Below are positions 1-8,728 of a stretch of DNA of 64,000 nucleotides, in pieces (position 1 is the first letter of the stretch; every line of letters starts with the position of its first letter). Origin of the DNA: an uncultured Collinsella sp. (GTDB taxonomy: Bacteria; Actinomycetota; Coriobacteriia; Coriobacteriales; Coriobacteriaceae); contig CAAFZX010000035.1 of assembly GCA_900767675.1 (NCBI GenBank), positions 1 through 64,000 of the forward strand, in the 5' to 3' direction. The position numbers were made by a program, and so were the translations under genes. The notes beneath the pieces are model-generated. The model did no database searches, was not told the origin of the DNA, and saw nothing but the letters and a program-made list of their open reading frames with translations.

Positions 1-398
1 CAGTCCTGCGCAAGACGAAGGCCACATTAAGTGGCCTTCTTTGCGTGCGGAACTCGCGATGAACTTCGTGCCCGCCGCCCGGGAGGGCGCCCCTTTATTG
101 ATGGAAGGCCTAATAAGCGGATATTCCATACCCGGATGTATTCAGAGCGGGATGGGCTTTCCGAATACAAAGAAGGCCACTTAATGTGGCCTTCAACTTA
201 CATATATTGCGGATGCTCTCATGACAAGCCGCGCCTCAACACCGAGGCGTCTGCTCGGTGGCGCGGAACGTAAGGTTCATCGCGAGTTCCGCACGAGCCG
301 GAGAGCACTTAATGTGCTCTCCGTGCGAGCAGGACTGTCCGAGCAGGGAACCTTATGTTCCGCGCCACCCGGGCGGACGAACCAGGTCGATAGACCCG
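1..398. repeat. Gene-free region of nested inverted repeats
   Basis: No credible gene is visible. Three hairpins share an ATTAA/TTAAT loop: 17-39 and 172-194 (arms GAAGGCCAC/GTGGCCTTC) and 301-321 (GAGAGCAC/GTGCTCTC). Two longer inverted repeats lie over them. The 20 bases at 45-64 are perfectly complementary to 275-294, and 257-278 matches 348-369 with one mismatch in 22. These two long pairings overlap at 275-278, so they could not both form completely. The region lies between an unseen upstream gene and the 3' end of the phosphoglycerol transferase. It may hold transcription terminators, but the nested layout exceeds what a terminator needs. Confidence 0.6.
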
Positions 399-2699
399 TT
401 ATTTGATCTTCGTCGTGCCCGGCGCCAGGTTGGGGTCGGTCTCGTTGGCCTCGGTCTGGAAGTGCTCGGTGTACACGTTCTTGCCGTCGCGGAACATCTC
501 GTAATACTGCATCTTGGCGTAATCCTCGCGTGCCTTGGTGGCGGCTGCGGCAGCGGCGTCGTCACCGGTGACGTTGGAGGAGAGCGCCCAGCGCAGGCTG
601 GCGTCCTCGTAGCCCACGGAGTTGATGGCGGGTAGCGACTCGCGCAGCGTCATGTGCGCCTTCTGGTAGTCGGTCAGCGGTGCGCCGATCAGCTGCATAA
701 GCTGGGTGGACAGGTAGTTGGTAGACAAGTCGTCAACCTCGCTCGTCTGGTCGCAGCCGGCAACGTCGTAGTTGGCCCAGATGATGTAGTCGGTCTGCCA
801 CAGACGCTCCTGATGCGTAGCGTCGTCCTCGCCGGTAAACCACTTGTCATTGAACTTGGACGGGAAGAACGGCTGATGGTCGCCCCAGAACACCACGACC
901 ACCTTGCGGTCGAGCTTGCTCAGGGCGTTGAGGAAGTAGCGCAGCGCCTGGTCGGACTGCTCGATGCACGAGACGTACTCGTCGACATCGGACAGCGTGC
1001 CATCCTCGACGGTCTTGGCGTCCAGGTCGGTCGTGTCGATGTTCAGGTGCATCTGCTTGTCGACCGGCAGCAGGCCCGTGTCGTAGCCCGAGTGGTTCTG
1101 CATGGTCACGTCGAAGATGAACTGCGGGTCGGCGTTCTGGTCGAGCAACTCAAGAATCTTGTCGTAGGTTGCCTGGTCGGTCACCATGCCGCGCAGGGTA
1201 TCGGCGCCCTGGAAATCGTTGATGGACAGGAACTGGTCAAAGCCAAAGTCCTTATAGACGTTCTCGCGGTTCCAGTTGGTCGCGTGGTTGGGGTGCATGG
1301 CCGTGGTGGAATAGCCGAGCGATTTGAACTGCTCTGCCAGGTTCCCGGTCGTTTCCATGTTGTAGATGGTGTAGGGGTACACGCCCGAGCCCAGGTTGGC
1401 CATGGAGTTGCCGGTCATAAACTCAAACTCGGTATTGGCCGTGCCGCCGCCGTAGGCGCTCACGTAGAGCTTTCCGCGGCTGAGGCAGTTGGACAGGTTC
1501 TTAAAGTACTGCGGACCTTCGTAGCCGGCGCGCATGTTCTGGTAGATCGACAGATCCGAGAACGTCTCGTTCATGATGGCGATGACCGTGGGCTTCTCGC
1601 TGTCGAACTGCTCCTTTGCGGCGGCGCGCTCGTCGCTCTTGGCCGCGTCGGACTTGTCGTAGGCCTTGGCGTACTTTTTGAGCGTGGCCTTGGCATCGTC
1701 GACGGAGTAGTCGGCGGGTTTGGGCGGCTTGATGGACTGTGCCGCACTAATAAAGGCAGGCAGGTAGCCCTCGCGCCAGTAGCTCTCGAGCGGGCGCCAG
1801 GTGTAGACGGTGATGCCGAGGGTGTTGTAGTAGTCGATGAGCGTGACATGCGCGGTCACGCCGCCCAGGCACAGCACCGCCACGAGCAGGTTGGTGAGCA
1901 GCATGCGCTTGGCGTTAGCGGCGCCCTTCTGACGGTGCGGTGCCACCAGGCCGGCGTACTCGCACAGCAGCATGGCGATGGCGGTAAAGCCCATGGACAG
2001 CACGCAGAACAGCGAGATCGAGAAGGTGTAGCCGTTGCCGGCGACCGCGGCGGCGGTGGAGATGGCCGAAAGGTCGCCCGGCTGGATGGGCATGGATTTA
2101 AACGTGATGACGAAGAACTCGGCAATGCCCAGGACAAAGAGGGCAAAGGCCAGGACCGCGGGAGCTGCGCCGTGGCGCTGAAATAGGAAGAACAAGCCAG
2201 TCATGAGTGTGGCGATGATGGCCCACTCGAGCAGGATGCACAGGGGGTAGACCCAGGTAAAGTCGTGGTTGGACGAGACCTCCATGCCCAGCAGCGCAAA
2301 GACGCCGGCGAGCAGCAGGCACAGGACGGCGGCGACGAGCGGTTTGCCCACAAAGGCGCCGCGCAGGCGGGCGAGCTTGCCGGTGGGGGCGGGGGCGTCG
2401 GGCTCGGCGAACGCAAAGACGCGCGGGGCGATGCGGTCGCGGGCGATGCTGGCCCAAGCGCATCCGGTGAGGATGGCGTTGGTCAGGATGAGCATCACAA
2501 AGGCGAGCGGCTCGTTTTGGGCGACGAGGCCAATGGCACCCCAAATGGTCAAAAAGAGCTGGAACAGGCCGAAGGCGACGCTCCACCCAAGAGCGCTTTT
2601 GGCAACGGTGCCCGACTGAGCGCGAATGGCCTTGGCCTCGCGCAAGACAAGGTAGACGGTCGCCGCAAGACCGACGAGCGAGATGGCGGCAGCGAACAT
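399..2699 (-). CDS. LTA synthase family phosphoglycerol transferase (sulfatase fold)
   Basis: This 766-residue membrane enzyme probably transfers glycerol phosphate to build a polyglycerol-phosphate chain outside the cell. The N-terminal ~300 residues contain several hydrophobic segments. The extracellular alkaline-phosphatase/sulfatase fold follows, with the metal-binding start MNETFSDLS, the nucleophile motif GGGTANTEFE (Thr near 420) and the late metal site FWGDHQPFFP. All are typical of LtaS/MdoB-type enzymes. I chose ATG 2699 because GAGGAG lies just upstream; a GTG at 2714 is in frame but would overlap that site. It is longer than typical LtaS (about 650 residues), mainly because the membrane part is extended. 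The acceptor lipid and polymer are unknown. Confidence 0.85.
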   Translation of the reverse strand: MFAAAISLVGLAATVYLVLREAKAIRAQSGTVAKSALGWSVAFGLFQLFLTIWGAIGLVAQNEPLAFVMLILTNAILTGCAWASIARDRIAPRVFAFAEPDAPAPTGKLARLRGAFVGKPLVAAVLCLLLAGVFALLGMEVSSNHDFTWVYPLCILLEWAIIATLMTGLFFLFQRHGAAPAVLAFALFVLGIAEFFVITFKSMPIQPGDLSAISTAAAVAGNGYTFSISLFCVLSMGFTAIAMLLCEYAGLVAPHRQKGAANAKRMLLTNLLVAVLCLGGVTAHVTLIDYYNTLGITVYTWRPLESYWREGYLPAFISAAQSIKPPKPADYSVDDAKATLKKYAKAYDKSDAAKSDERAAAKEQFDSEKPTVIAIMNETFSDLSIYQNMRAGYEGPQYFKNLSNCLSRGKLYVSAYGGGTANTEFEFMTGNSMANLGSGVYPYTIYNMETTGNLAEQFKSLGYSTTAMHPNHATNWNRENVYKDFGFDQFLSINDFQGADTLRGMVTDQATYDKILELLDQNADPQFIFDVTMQNHSGYDTGLLPVDKQMHLNIDTTDLDAKTVEDGTLSDVDEYVSCIEQSDQALRYFLNALSKLDRKVVVVFWGDHQPFFPSKFNDKWFTGEDDATHQERLWQTDYIIWANYDVAGCDQTSEVDDLSTNYLSTQLMQLIGAPLTDYQKAHMTLRESLPAINSVGYEDASLRWALSSNVTGDDAAAAAATKAREDYAKMQYYEMFRDGKNVYTEHFQTEANETDPNLAPGTTKIK

Positions 2700-2912
2700 G
2701 CTGAGACTCCTCACAAACTAAAACCTACGAAAGCGGGGGTTTACCCGATTGTTACCAAGATATGCGCTGCAATTGGTGTCTGCGCACAACAACCAGCCAT
2801 ATTAACGCGCACGTGTGGCGGTGTGGCGCAATGTGGTGGCGACCTGCGCGATAATGGACGGGAATTACACGGAAACGTAAAGGCTTCTTAAAGAATTAGC
2901 GAGGATGAGGCG

Positions 2913-3761
2913 ATGAACGAGCAGGTTTGCACCAAGGCTGTGGATACGTGTGGCTATCCGGTCGAGACTACGGGCAACGCGGTGCTGGACATTTTGGAGC
3001 ACCGTTCGTCTACGCGCGCCTTCGCGCGCGATGACAGTGACCGTCCCGTAGCGGTGACCGACGAGCAGCGGGCGGCGATTTTGCATGCGGCGAGTCGCGC
3101 GCCATCGGCAGGCGCCATGATGATGTATTCCATCGTGAGCATTCGCGAGCAGGCTACGCTGGACCGTCTGGCCGACCTGTGCGATCACCAGCCCATGATC
3201 GCCAAGGCGCCCTGGGCACTTATATTTGTGGTCGATTATGCCAAGTGGATCGATCTGTTTGAGCACGTGGGCTGCTTTGAGCCCGAGTTTGTCGAGCGCA
3301 CGGGCAAGGCGCCCCGCCGCGCGCCGGGTTTGGGCGACTTTGCCATCGCGGCCCAGGACGCCGTGATCGCTGCACAAAACGCCGTGGTTGCCGCCGAGGC
3401 CCTGGGGCTGGGGAGCTGCTACATCGGTGATATCGTCGAGAATGCCGAGGAAGTTGCCGAGCTGCTCGATCTGCCGCCCTATACCATGCCGCTGTCGATG
3501 CTCATCATCGGCACGCCCCGTAAGGAGCGCCCGGCAATCGCGCACCCCGTGGTGAACCTGGTGCACGAGGAGCGCTACTGCCGCGCGGATGCCGCGACCA
3601 TGGACGCGCAGGTGGCCGAGATGGACGCGATGTTTCGCCCGCATGCCCGCGAGGTGGGGGAGCGCGTGGTGGATATCTACACCCGCAAACACACCAGTCC
3701 CTTTATGGCCGAGATGAGTCGCTCCATGGAGTGGTGGTTCAAAAACTGGCTCGGAAAATGA
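2913..3761 (+). CDS. Nitroreductase family protein
   Basis: This is a 282-residue FMN-dependent nitroreductase-fold enzyme, expected to be cytosolic and NAD(P)H-linked. The family N-terminal flavin-phosphate motif HRSSTRAFA is present near residue 29. The ASRAPSAGAMMMYS region and the central ALGLGSCYIGDI segment are typical of the NfnB/NfsA-like fold. The C-terminal ~70 residues form a helical tail with paired tryptophans (EWWFKNWLGK), which could cap the active site; this is inference. The ATG is preceded by AGCGAGGATGAGG. It stands alone and ends just before a palindromic repeat that can act as a terminator. The substrate cannot be told from sequence. Confidence 0.85.
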   Translation: MNEQVCTKAVDTCGYPVETTGNAVLDILEHRSSTRAFARDDSDRPVAVTDEQRAAILHAASRAPSAGAMMMYSIVSIREQATLDRLADLCDHQPMIAKAPWALIFVVDYAKWIDLFEHVGCFEPEFVERTGKAPRRAPGLGDFAIAAQDAVIAAQNAVVAAEALGLGSCYIGDIVENAEEVAELLDLPPYTMPLSMLIIGTPRKERPAIAHPVVNLVHEERYCRADAATMDAQVAEMDAMFRPHAREVGERVVDIYTRKHTSPFMAEMSRSMEWWFKNWLGK

Positions 3762-3763
3762 CG

Positions 3764-3796
3764 AATGTGGCAAAGGGACAGTCCCTTTGCCACATT
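3764..3796. repeat. Dispersed palindromic repeat, copy 1
   Basis: This is a perfect 33-base palindrome: AATGTGGCAAAGGGAC, one A, then the reverse complement. It begins three bases after the nitroreductase stop. It belongs to the family recurring at 6224, 17118, 26613, 28162, 34375, 34504 and split at 41127/50164. It may double as a transcription terminator but has no T tract. Confidence 0.8.
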
Positions 3797-3877
3797 CCAT
3801 ATCGCGCGATGGCATAAAGGCCGTATAAATGTTTATCTAGCTGGGAAAACAGTGCATTAAAACATGGGCCGATTGCC

Positions 3878-3883
3878 TATAAT
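3878..3883 (+). promoter_or_regulatory. Probable -10 box of kup
   Basis: A perfect TATAAT lies 36 bases before the kup start codon. The -35 region is weak (CATTAA at 3855-3860 with 17-base spacing), which fits an activated promoter. KdpE encoded downstream is the obvious candidate activator, but no KdpE site is proven here. Confidence 0.5.
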
Positions 3884-3918
3884 CCCTTCGAACATTAAAG
3901 TTGGGAGGAAACCGGCTT

Positions 3919-5946
3919 ATGGAACAAAAGGCCAAGGAGGCAGCCTCGCACGCTGCGATTCCTGTGAGCATCTCGGCGATGCTCGTCACGCTGGGCGTGG
4001 TGTACGGCGACATCGGCACCAGCCCTATGTATGTAACCAAGGCGCTCGTTGCCGGCAACGGCGGCATCGGAAGCGTGACGGAGGAGTTCGTGCTCGGCGC
4101 GCTCTCTCTTGTCGTGTGGACGGTCACGCTGCTGACGACCGTCAAGTACGTGCTGATCTCGCTGCGCGCCGACAACCATGGCGAGGGCGGTATCTTTGCC
4201 CTGTACAGCCTGGTCAAGCGTTGCGGCAAGTGGCTTATCATCCCCGCCATGCTGGGTGGCGCCGCGCTGCTCGCCGACGGCATCCTGACGCCGGCTGTTA
4301 CCGTTACCACGGCCATCGAGGGCCTGCGCACCATCCCTGCGGTTCACGCCGTGCTCGGGGATGACCAGGGCCGCGTTGTCGCCATCACGCTCGCCATCAT
4401 CATTGCGCTCTTCTTGGTGCAGCGCATCGGCACGGCCAAGATCGGTCACGCCTTTGGCCCCATCATGACGCTGTGGTTCCTGTTCCTGGGCGGCACGGGT
4501 CTGTTCTTTGTCTTCCAGCACCCCGCCGTGCTGCTGTGCCTCAACCCGGTGCGCGGCATCGCCTTTTTGCTGAGCCCCAACAACCACGCGGGCATCATGA
4601 TTCTGGGCAGCTGCTTCCTCGCCACCACCGGTGCCGAGGCGCTCTACTCCGACATGGGCCATGTGGGTCGCGGCAACATTTACGCCACCTGGCCGTTCGT
4701 TAAGTGCTGCTTGCTGCTGTCCTATATGGGCCAGGGCGCTTGGCTTATGAACAACGCTGCCAACCCCGAGCTCATGGGCATTGCCGACCTTAACCCGTTC
4801 TACCAGATGCTCGCCCCGGGCCTGCGTCCGTTTGCCGTCGGCCTTTCAACCATCGCGGCCATCATTGCCTCGCAGGCGCTCATTACCGGCGCGTTCTCGC
4901 TGGTGTCCGAGGCCAGTCGCCTGGACCTCATGCCGCATATGCAGGTCTTCTATCCGGCCGAGACCAAAGGCCAGCTCTACATCCCCATGGTCAACAACGT
5001 CATGCTTGTCGGCTGCGTCATCGTGGTGCTGCTGTTCCAGAACTCGGCTCATATGGAAGCCGCCTACGGCCTTGCCATTACGCTGACTATGATGTGCACC
5101 ACGCTGCTGCTCTTCTTCTACCTGCACGAGGAGCGCAAGCTCAAGGTTGCTCCGTGGATCTTCGCGGCCTTCTTCCTTTTGCTCGAAGGCTTCTTCTTCG
5201 TGAGCTCACTCACCAAGTTCTTCCACGGCGGCTACTTCACCATCCTCATGGCTGCACTCATCATGGGCATTATGGTGTGCTGGTACAACGGCACGGCGGT
5301 CGAACAGCGCCAGTTTACGCTGCTGCCGCTGCGCAGCTATCTGCCGCAGCTCAAGCGCCTGCGCGACGACGACCGTTACGAGCGCATGAGCGACAACATC
5401 GTGTACCTGACCAAGGACACCCATACCGACTACATCGACCGTGATATCGTCTACTCGATCTTGGACAAGCATCCCAAGCGCGCTCGCGCCTGGTGGTTCG
5501 TGAACGTCGAGACCATGGACGAGCCGCATACCTTTGCCTATTCGGTCGAGACGTTCGGCACCGACTATGTTTTCCGCGTGCATCTGTACCTGGGCTACAA
5601 GATTAACCAACGCGTCAACGCCTACCTGCGCCAAGTTGTTCAGGACCTGGCTGCCACCGGCGAGCTGCCGCCGCAGACGCACGACTACTCGGTCTATAAG
5701 GATCCGGGCAACATTGGCACGTTCAAGTTCGTCATGATCCGCAAGCTGCTGGCGCCCGAAAGCGACGTGGAGCCGAGCGAGCGCACGGCCATCACGCTCA
5801 AGTACATCATCCGCCGCGCCGCCGGCACGCCCGCGCGCTGGTACGGCCTGGAGAACTCCAACGTGAGCTTTGAGTACGTGCCGCTGTTCACCAAGTTTAA
5901 GGCCGTGAGCAAGATGCAGCGCCTTGCCCCCAACGAGCGCCCGTAG
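3919..5946 (+). CDS. kup: KUP family potassium uptake transporter
   Basis: This 675-residue integral membrane protein imports K+ with protons. The family signature YGDIGTSPMYV is near residue 30. It is followed by about 12 hydrophobic segments, including the conserved NNHAGI and TTGAEALYSDMGH stretches, and a soluble C-terminal domain of roughly 200 residues. Length and order match bacterial Kup/TrkD. ATG 3919 is chosen because GGGAGG lies 11 bases upstream; the frame opens earlier with a TTG at 3901. A small membrane peptide and a KdpD/KdpE-type two-component pair follow on the same strand. They suggest that K+ status controls this constitutive-type transporter instead of a KdpFABC pump, none of which is in the window. 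Confidence 0.95.
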   Translation: MEQKAKEAASHAAIPVSISAMLVTLGVVYGDIGTSPMYVTKALVAGNGGIGSVTEEFVLGALSLVVWTVTLLTTVKYVLISLRADNHGEGGIFALYSLVKRCGKWLIIPAMLGGAALLADGILTPAVTVTTAIEGLRTIPAVHAVLGDDQGRVVAITLAIIIALFLVQRIGTAKIGHAFGPIMTLWFLFLGGTGLFFVFQHPAVLLCLNPVRGIAFLLSPNNHAGIMILGSCFLATTGAEALYSDMGHVGRGNIYATWPFVKCCLLLSYMGQGAWLMNNAANPELMGIADLNPFYQMLAPGLRPFAVGLSTIAAIIASQALITGAFSLVSEASRLDLMPHMQVFYPAETKGQLYIPMVNNVMLVGCVIVVLLFQNSAHMEAAYGLAITLTMMCTTLLLFFYLHEERKLKVAPWIFAAFFLLLEGFFFVSSLTKFFHGGYFTILMAALIMGIMVCWYNGTAVEQRQFTLLPLRSYLPQLKRLRDDDRYERMSDNIVYLTKDTHTDYIDRDIVYSILDKHPKRARAWWFVNVETMDEPHTFAYSVETFGTDYVFRVHLYLGYKINQRVNAYLRQVVQDLAATGELPPQTHDYSVYKDPGNIGTFKFVMIRKLLAPESDVEPSERTAITLKYIIRRAAGTPARWYGLENSNVSFEYVPLFTKFKAVSKMQRLAPNERP

Positions 5947-6006
5947 CCGACGGAGACTACACGGAGTTGGTTATCGATGAGCAAAACTAAAGCCGGGGAG
6001 GTAAAC

Positions 6007-6177
6007 ATGGATGCAAGGACACTTGACGTCCGTGAGGCGCGCGTCGACGCCGCCGAAGATCGGTTCTTTACGAATCGGGCCAACATGGACATGGTCGATC
6101 GCGTGATTTCGATCGTGGCATTGGTATTTGGAGCGGTGTGCGTGTGCGCCCTGCTCGCGCACGTGCTGTTTGTCTAA
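6007..6177 (+). CDS. Small single-pass membrane protein between kup and kdpD
   Basis: This 56-residue protein has a charged N-terminal half (MDARTLDVREARVDAAEDRF) and a C-terminal membrane helix (VISIVALVFGAVCVCALLAH). The strong GGGGAGG at 5995-6001 decides this ATG over one at 5977. It lies 60 bases after kup and 113 before the sensor kinase gene. I do not recognise the family. By position it could be a small partner or regulator of Kup, as KdpF is for KdpFABC, but it shows no likeness to KdpF beyond size and a single helix. Confidence 0.65.
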   Translation: MDARTLDVREARVDAAEDRFFTNRANMDMVDRVISIVALVFGAVCVCALLAHVLFV

Positions 6178-6223
6178 CGACCGCAGGCTGTAAAGGCTAT
6201 ACACTTGGAACCACCACAAGGGG

Positions 6224-6262
6224 AAACCACCACAAAGGTGCCTGTCCCCTTTGTGGTGGTTT
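6224..6262. terminator. Palindromic repeat / terminator, copy 2
   Basis: Arms AAACCACCACAAAGG and its perfect complement surround a short loop containing TGCCTGTC. A TTTTTGTTTTT run follows, so it should terminate transcription after the small membrane protein gene. An extra half-copy AACCACCACAA sits at 6209-6219. The core CTGTCCCCTTTGTGG relates it to the dispersed palindrome family. Confidence 0.7.
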
Positions 6263-6290
6263 TTGTTTTTGAGAGAGGGGCGGGGCGCTG

Positions 6291-7916
6291 ATGGACGTCC
6301 ATGCGGACGGCGATATTGCCGAGAACTTTTGGTGGCGGCGCACGACGCTGACGCGTCGCAGCCCTCTGTATGACGCCTGCGTATCGGCGGGGCTGCTGGT
6401 CGCGGCGACGATTGCGGGCGCGCTGCTCGACCATCCGGGTCTCGCGCCGAGCATCATGATCGTCTATGTGTTCGCCGTGCAGCTGTGCGCGTTCTTTACC
6501 TGGAGCCGCCTGTATTGCTTGCTGAGCTCGGCTGCCGCCGTGGCGCTCTACAACTTCTTGTTTGTTGACCCGCGCTACTCGCTGTCGTTTATCGACCGTG
6601 TTTATCCCGGCATGTTCTTCATCATGTTTGCGGTCTCGCTTGTGTCGAGTTCGATCGCGTTGGCCCTGCGCCGCGCCTTGGCGCAGGCCGCCGCCAGCGA
6701 CCGCCGCACGCAGATGGTGCTCGAGACCAACCGCATGCTGCAGCGCTGTGCCGATCAGCAGCAGATTGTGCACGCCATGGCAACGCAGCTGGCGCGTCTT
6801 TCGGGCTGCCCGGTCGTGTGGTACAGCGATGATGCCGATGATGATGACCTGCTGCCGCGCGCGACGTATACGGCCGTGGGCGATGCCGTGCCGGTGCACG
6901 AGCTGGCGTCGCAAATGCCGCCGCGGCTCTCGGCGTCCGCCTATGTGGGAACACCACTCGATGCCACCTATGGCGGCTCGGCGTTCTTTGGCATCTACTT
7001 GACCGTACGCTCGGGCGACACCATGGTGCGCGCGGGCGACCCCGCCTCGGTTGTGGGCGTGCTGGCTATCGTTGCCGAGTCCGACGTGCTGACGCACGAG
7101 GAGCGGACACTTGCCGATGCCATCGTGAGCGAAGGCGAGCTGGCACTCGATCGCGCCCGCGCCATGGAGGCCCGCGAAGAGGCGGCGGTGCTTGCCAAAA
7201 ACGAGCAGTTGCGCGCCAACCTGCTGCGCTCCATTTCGCACGATCTGCGTACGCCGCTTACCAGCATTTCGGGCAATGCCGACGTACTGCTCGACCAGGG
7301 CTCGACCGGCACCGCCGAGCTCGACGACCAGACGCGCCGCGGCATGCTCCTGTCCATTCGCTCGGACGCGCAATGGCTCAACGCCACCGTCGAGAACCTG
7401 CTTGCCATCACCAAGCTCGAGGGCGGCGGAATGCATCTGGCGACTACGCTCGAGCTCATGGACGATATCGTCGAGGAGGCGCTGCGCCACGTAAGTCCGG
7501 CCGTGCGCGAGCACGACCTTAAGGTGGTGGCGTGCGATGAGCCGGCGCTCGTTAACGTCGACGCGCGTCTGATGGTACAGCTCGTGGTGAATCTGGTGAA
7601 CAACGCCATCACGTATACGCCCGCGGGTTCGCATATCGTGATTTCGATTGGCGTCGACGATGGGCACGTGACGTGCTCGGTGGCCGATGACGGGCCGGGC
7701 ATTGCGCCCGAGGACCGCGAGCGAATCTTTGAATCGTTCTACACCGCCAACCACGGTCTTGCCGACAGCCATCGCAGCGTGGGCTTGGGTCTTTCGCTCT
7801 GCCGCTCCATTGCGTTGGCGCATGGCGGTAGCATAGAGGTTGCCGCGGCGGACCCGCAGGGCTCGGTCTTTACGATTGAGCTTCCCGTCGCCGATGTTTC
7901 GTTTGATAAGGAGTAG
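6291..7916 (+). CDS. KdpD-type sensor histidine kinase lacking the KdpD/USP N-terminus
   Basis: This 541-residue membrane histidine kinase probably senses K+ or osmotic state and phosphorylates the adjacent response regulator. Residues ~25-125 are a DUF4118-like four-helix membrane domain with the typical FVDPRYSLSF loop. A GAF-like region follows, then the dimerisation/phosphoacceptor segment SISHDLRTPLTSIS (His 317). The catalytic boxes are NNAITYTP, ADDGPGI and GLGLSLC. Classical KdpD is ~900 residues and begins with a cytosolic KdpD domain plus a universal-stress domain; both are absent here and no upstream frame could supply them. The stop is four bases before the regulator start, so the pair is co-translated. 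Confidence 0.88.
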   Translation: MDVHADGDIAENFWWRRTTLTRRSPLYDACVSAGLLVAATIAGALLDHPGLAPSIMIVYVFAVQLCAFFTWSRLYCLLSSAAAVALYNFLFVDPRYSLSFIDRVYPGMFFIMFAVSLVSSSIALALRRALAQAAASDRRTQMVLETNRMLQRCADQQQIVHAMATQLARLSGCPVVWYSDDADDDDLLPRATYTAVGDAVPVHELASQMPPRLSASAYVGTPLDATYGGSAFFGIYLTVRSGDTMVRAGDPASVVGVLAIVAESDVLTHEERTLADAIVSEGELALDRARAMEAREEAAVLAKNEQLRANLLRSISHDLRTPLTSISGNADVLLDQGSTGTAELDDQTRRGMLLSIRSDAQWLNATVENLLAITKLEGGGMHLATTLELMDDIVEEALRHVSPAVREHDLKVVACDEPALVNVDARLMVQLVVNLVNNAITYTPAGSHIVISIGVDDGHVTCSVADDGPGIAPEDRERIFESFYTANHGLADSHRSVGLGLSLCRSIALAHGGSIEVAAADPQGSVFTIELPVADVSFDKE

Positions 7917-7920
7917 CGCC

Positions 7921-8634
7921 GTGCCGAACTCTGCCGTAAAACCGCTCATCTTGGTCGTTGAGGACGATCCTGCCGTTCGCAACCTTATCGTTGCCGCGCT
8001 CGAGGCGCACGGCCTGCGTCATATGGCTGTGGAGACCGCCCATGCCGCCATCGCCGCCGCCTCGTCGCAGGCACCGAGCATTGTGCTGCTCGATCTGGGC
8101 CTACCCGATATGGATGGCGTCAAGGTGGTGGAGTCGGTGCGCGCATGGTCGGGCATGCCGATCATTGTGGTCTCGGCGCGCAGCGAAGACGCGGACAAGA
8201 TCCGCGCACTCGATGCCGGTGCCGACGACTACCTGACCAAGCCGTTTTCGGTCGAAGAGCTGCTCGCGCGCATTCGCACGACGCTCAGGCGCCTTTCGTA
8301 TGCGCAAACGGGCGGTGTTGCCTCCGAGGGCTCGTTCGATACCGGTGAGCTGCATATCGATTTTGACGCCGGCATCGCCACGATGGATGGCGAGGAGCTG
8401 CACCTGACGCCGATCGAGTACAAGTTGCTCTGCTTGCTGGCACACAACGCCGACAAGGTGCTGACGCACCAGTTTATATTGCACGAGATTTGGGGTACGG
8501 CGACCAAGAGCGATCTGGCGAGCCTGCGCGTCTTTATGGGCACGTTGCGTAAGAAGATCGAGTCCGACCCCGCGCATCCGCGCTATATCCAAACGCACGT
8601 AGGCATTGGCTACCGCCTAGTCATCCAAGGCTAG
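7921..8634 (+). CDS. kdpE: KdpE-like response regulator (OmpR family)
   Basis: This 237-residue DNA-binding regulator is phosphorylated by the kinase encoded just upstream. The receiver domain has the acidic pair VEDDPA, phosphoacceptor Asp 58 in LLDLGLPDMDG, the switch Ser in VVSARSE and the conserved Lys in DDYLTKPF. The C-terminal winged helix (LTPIEYKLLCLLAHN, then RVFMGTLRKKIE and a GIGYRL end) is typical of OmpR/KdpE. The start is GTG 7921 with TAAGGAG upstream, overlapping the end of the kinase gene; an earlier in-frame ATG at 7840 lies inside the kinase and has no ribosome site. A likely target is the kup promoter at ~3.85 kb. Confidence 0.88.
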   Translation: MPNSAVKPLILVVEDDPAVRNLIVAALEAHGLRHMAVETAHAAIAAASSQAPSIVLLDLGLPDMDGVKVVESVRAWSGMPIIVVSARSEDADKIRALDAGADDYLTKPFSVEELLARIRTTLRRLSYAQTGGVASEGSFDTGELHIDFDAGIATMDGEELHLTPIEYKLLCLLAHNADKVLTHQFILHEIWGTATKSDLASLRVFMGTLRKKIESDPAHPRYIQTHVGIGYRLVIQG

Positions 8635-8658
8635 ATCGCCAACCACCATCCCAATATG

Positions 8659-8725
8659 AGTTGCGGTGAAATAGTTCCTGTTTAGTCCTTTACCAGGCAT
8701 TTTTAGGAACTATTCCACCGCAACT
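8659..8725. terminator. 21-bp inverted repeat between convergent genes
   Basis: Arms AGTTGCGGTGaAATAGTTCCT (8659-8679) and its complement (8705-8725) match at 20 of 21 bases around a 25-base loop. It lies between the kdpE and rlmKL 3' ends, so it can serve as a two-way terminator. The arm length suggests an element rather than an ordinary terminator. Confidence 0.6.
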
Positions 8726-8728
8726 TTG

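Noticed and set aside
3797..3918. c-di-AMP riboswitch upstream of kup
   Set aside because: Only ~120 bases are available and only ~35 would follow the TATAAT box; no riboswitch-like conserved stems are visible.
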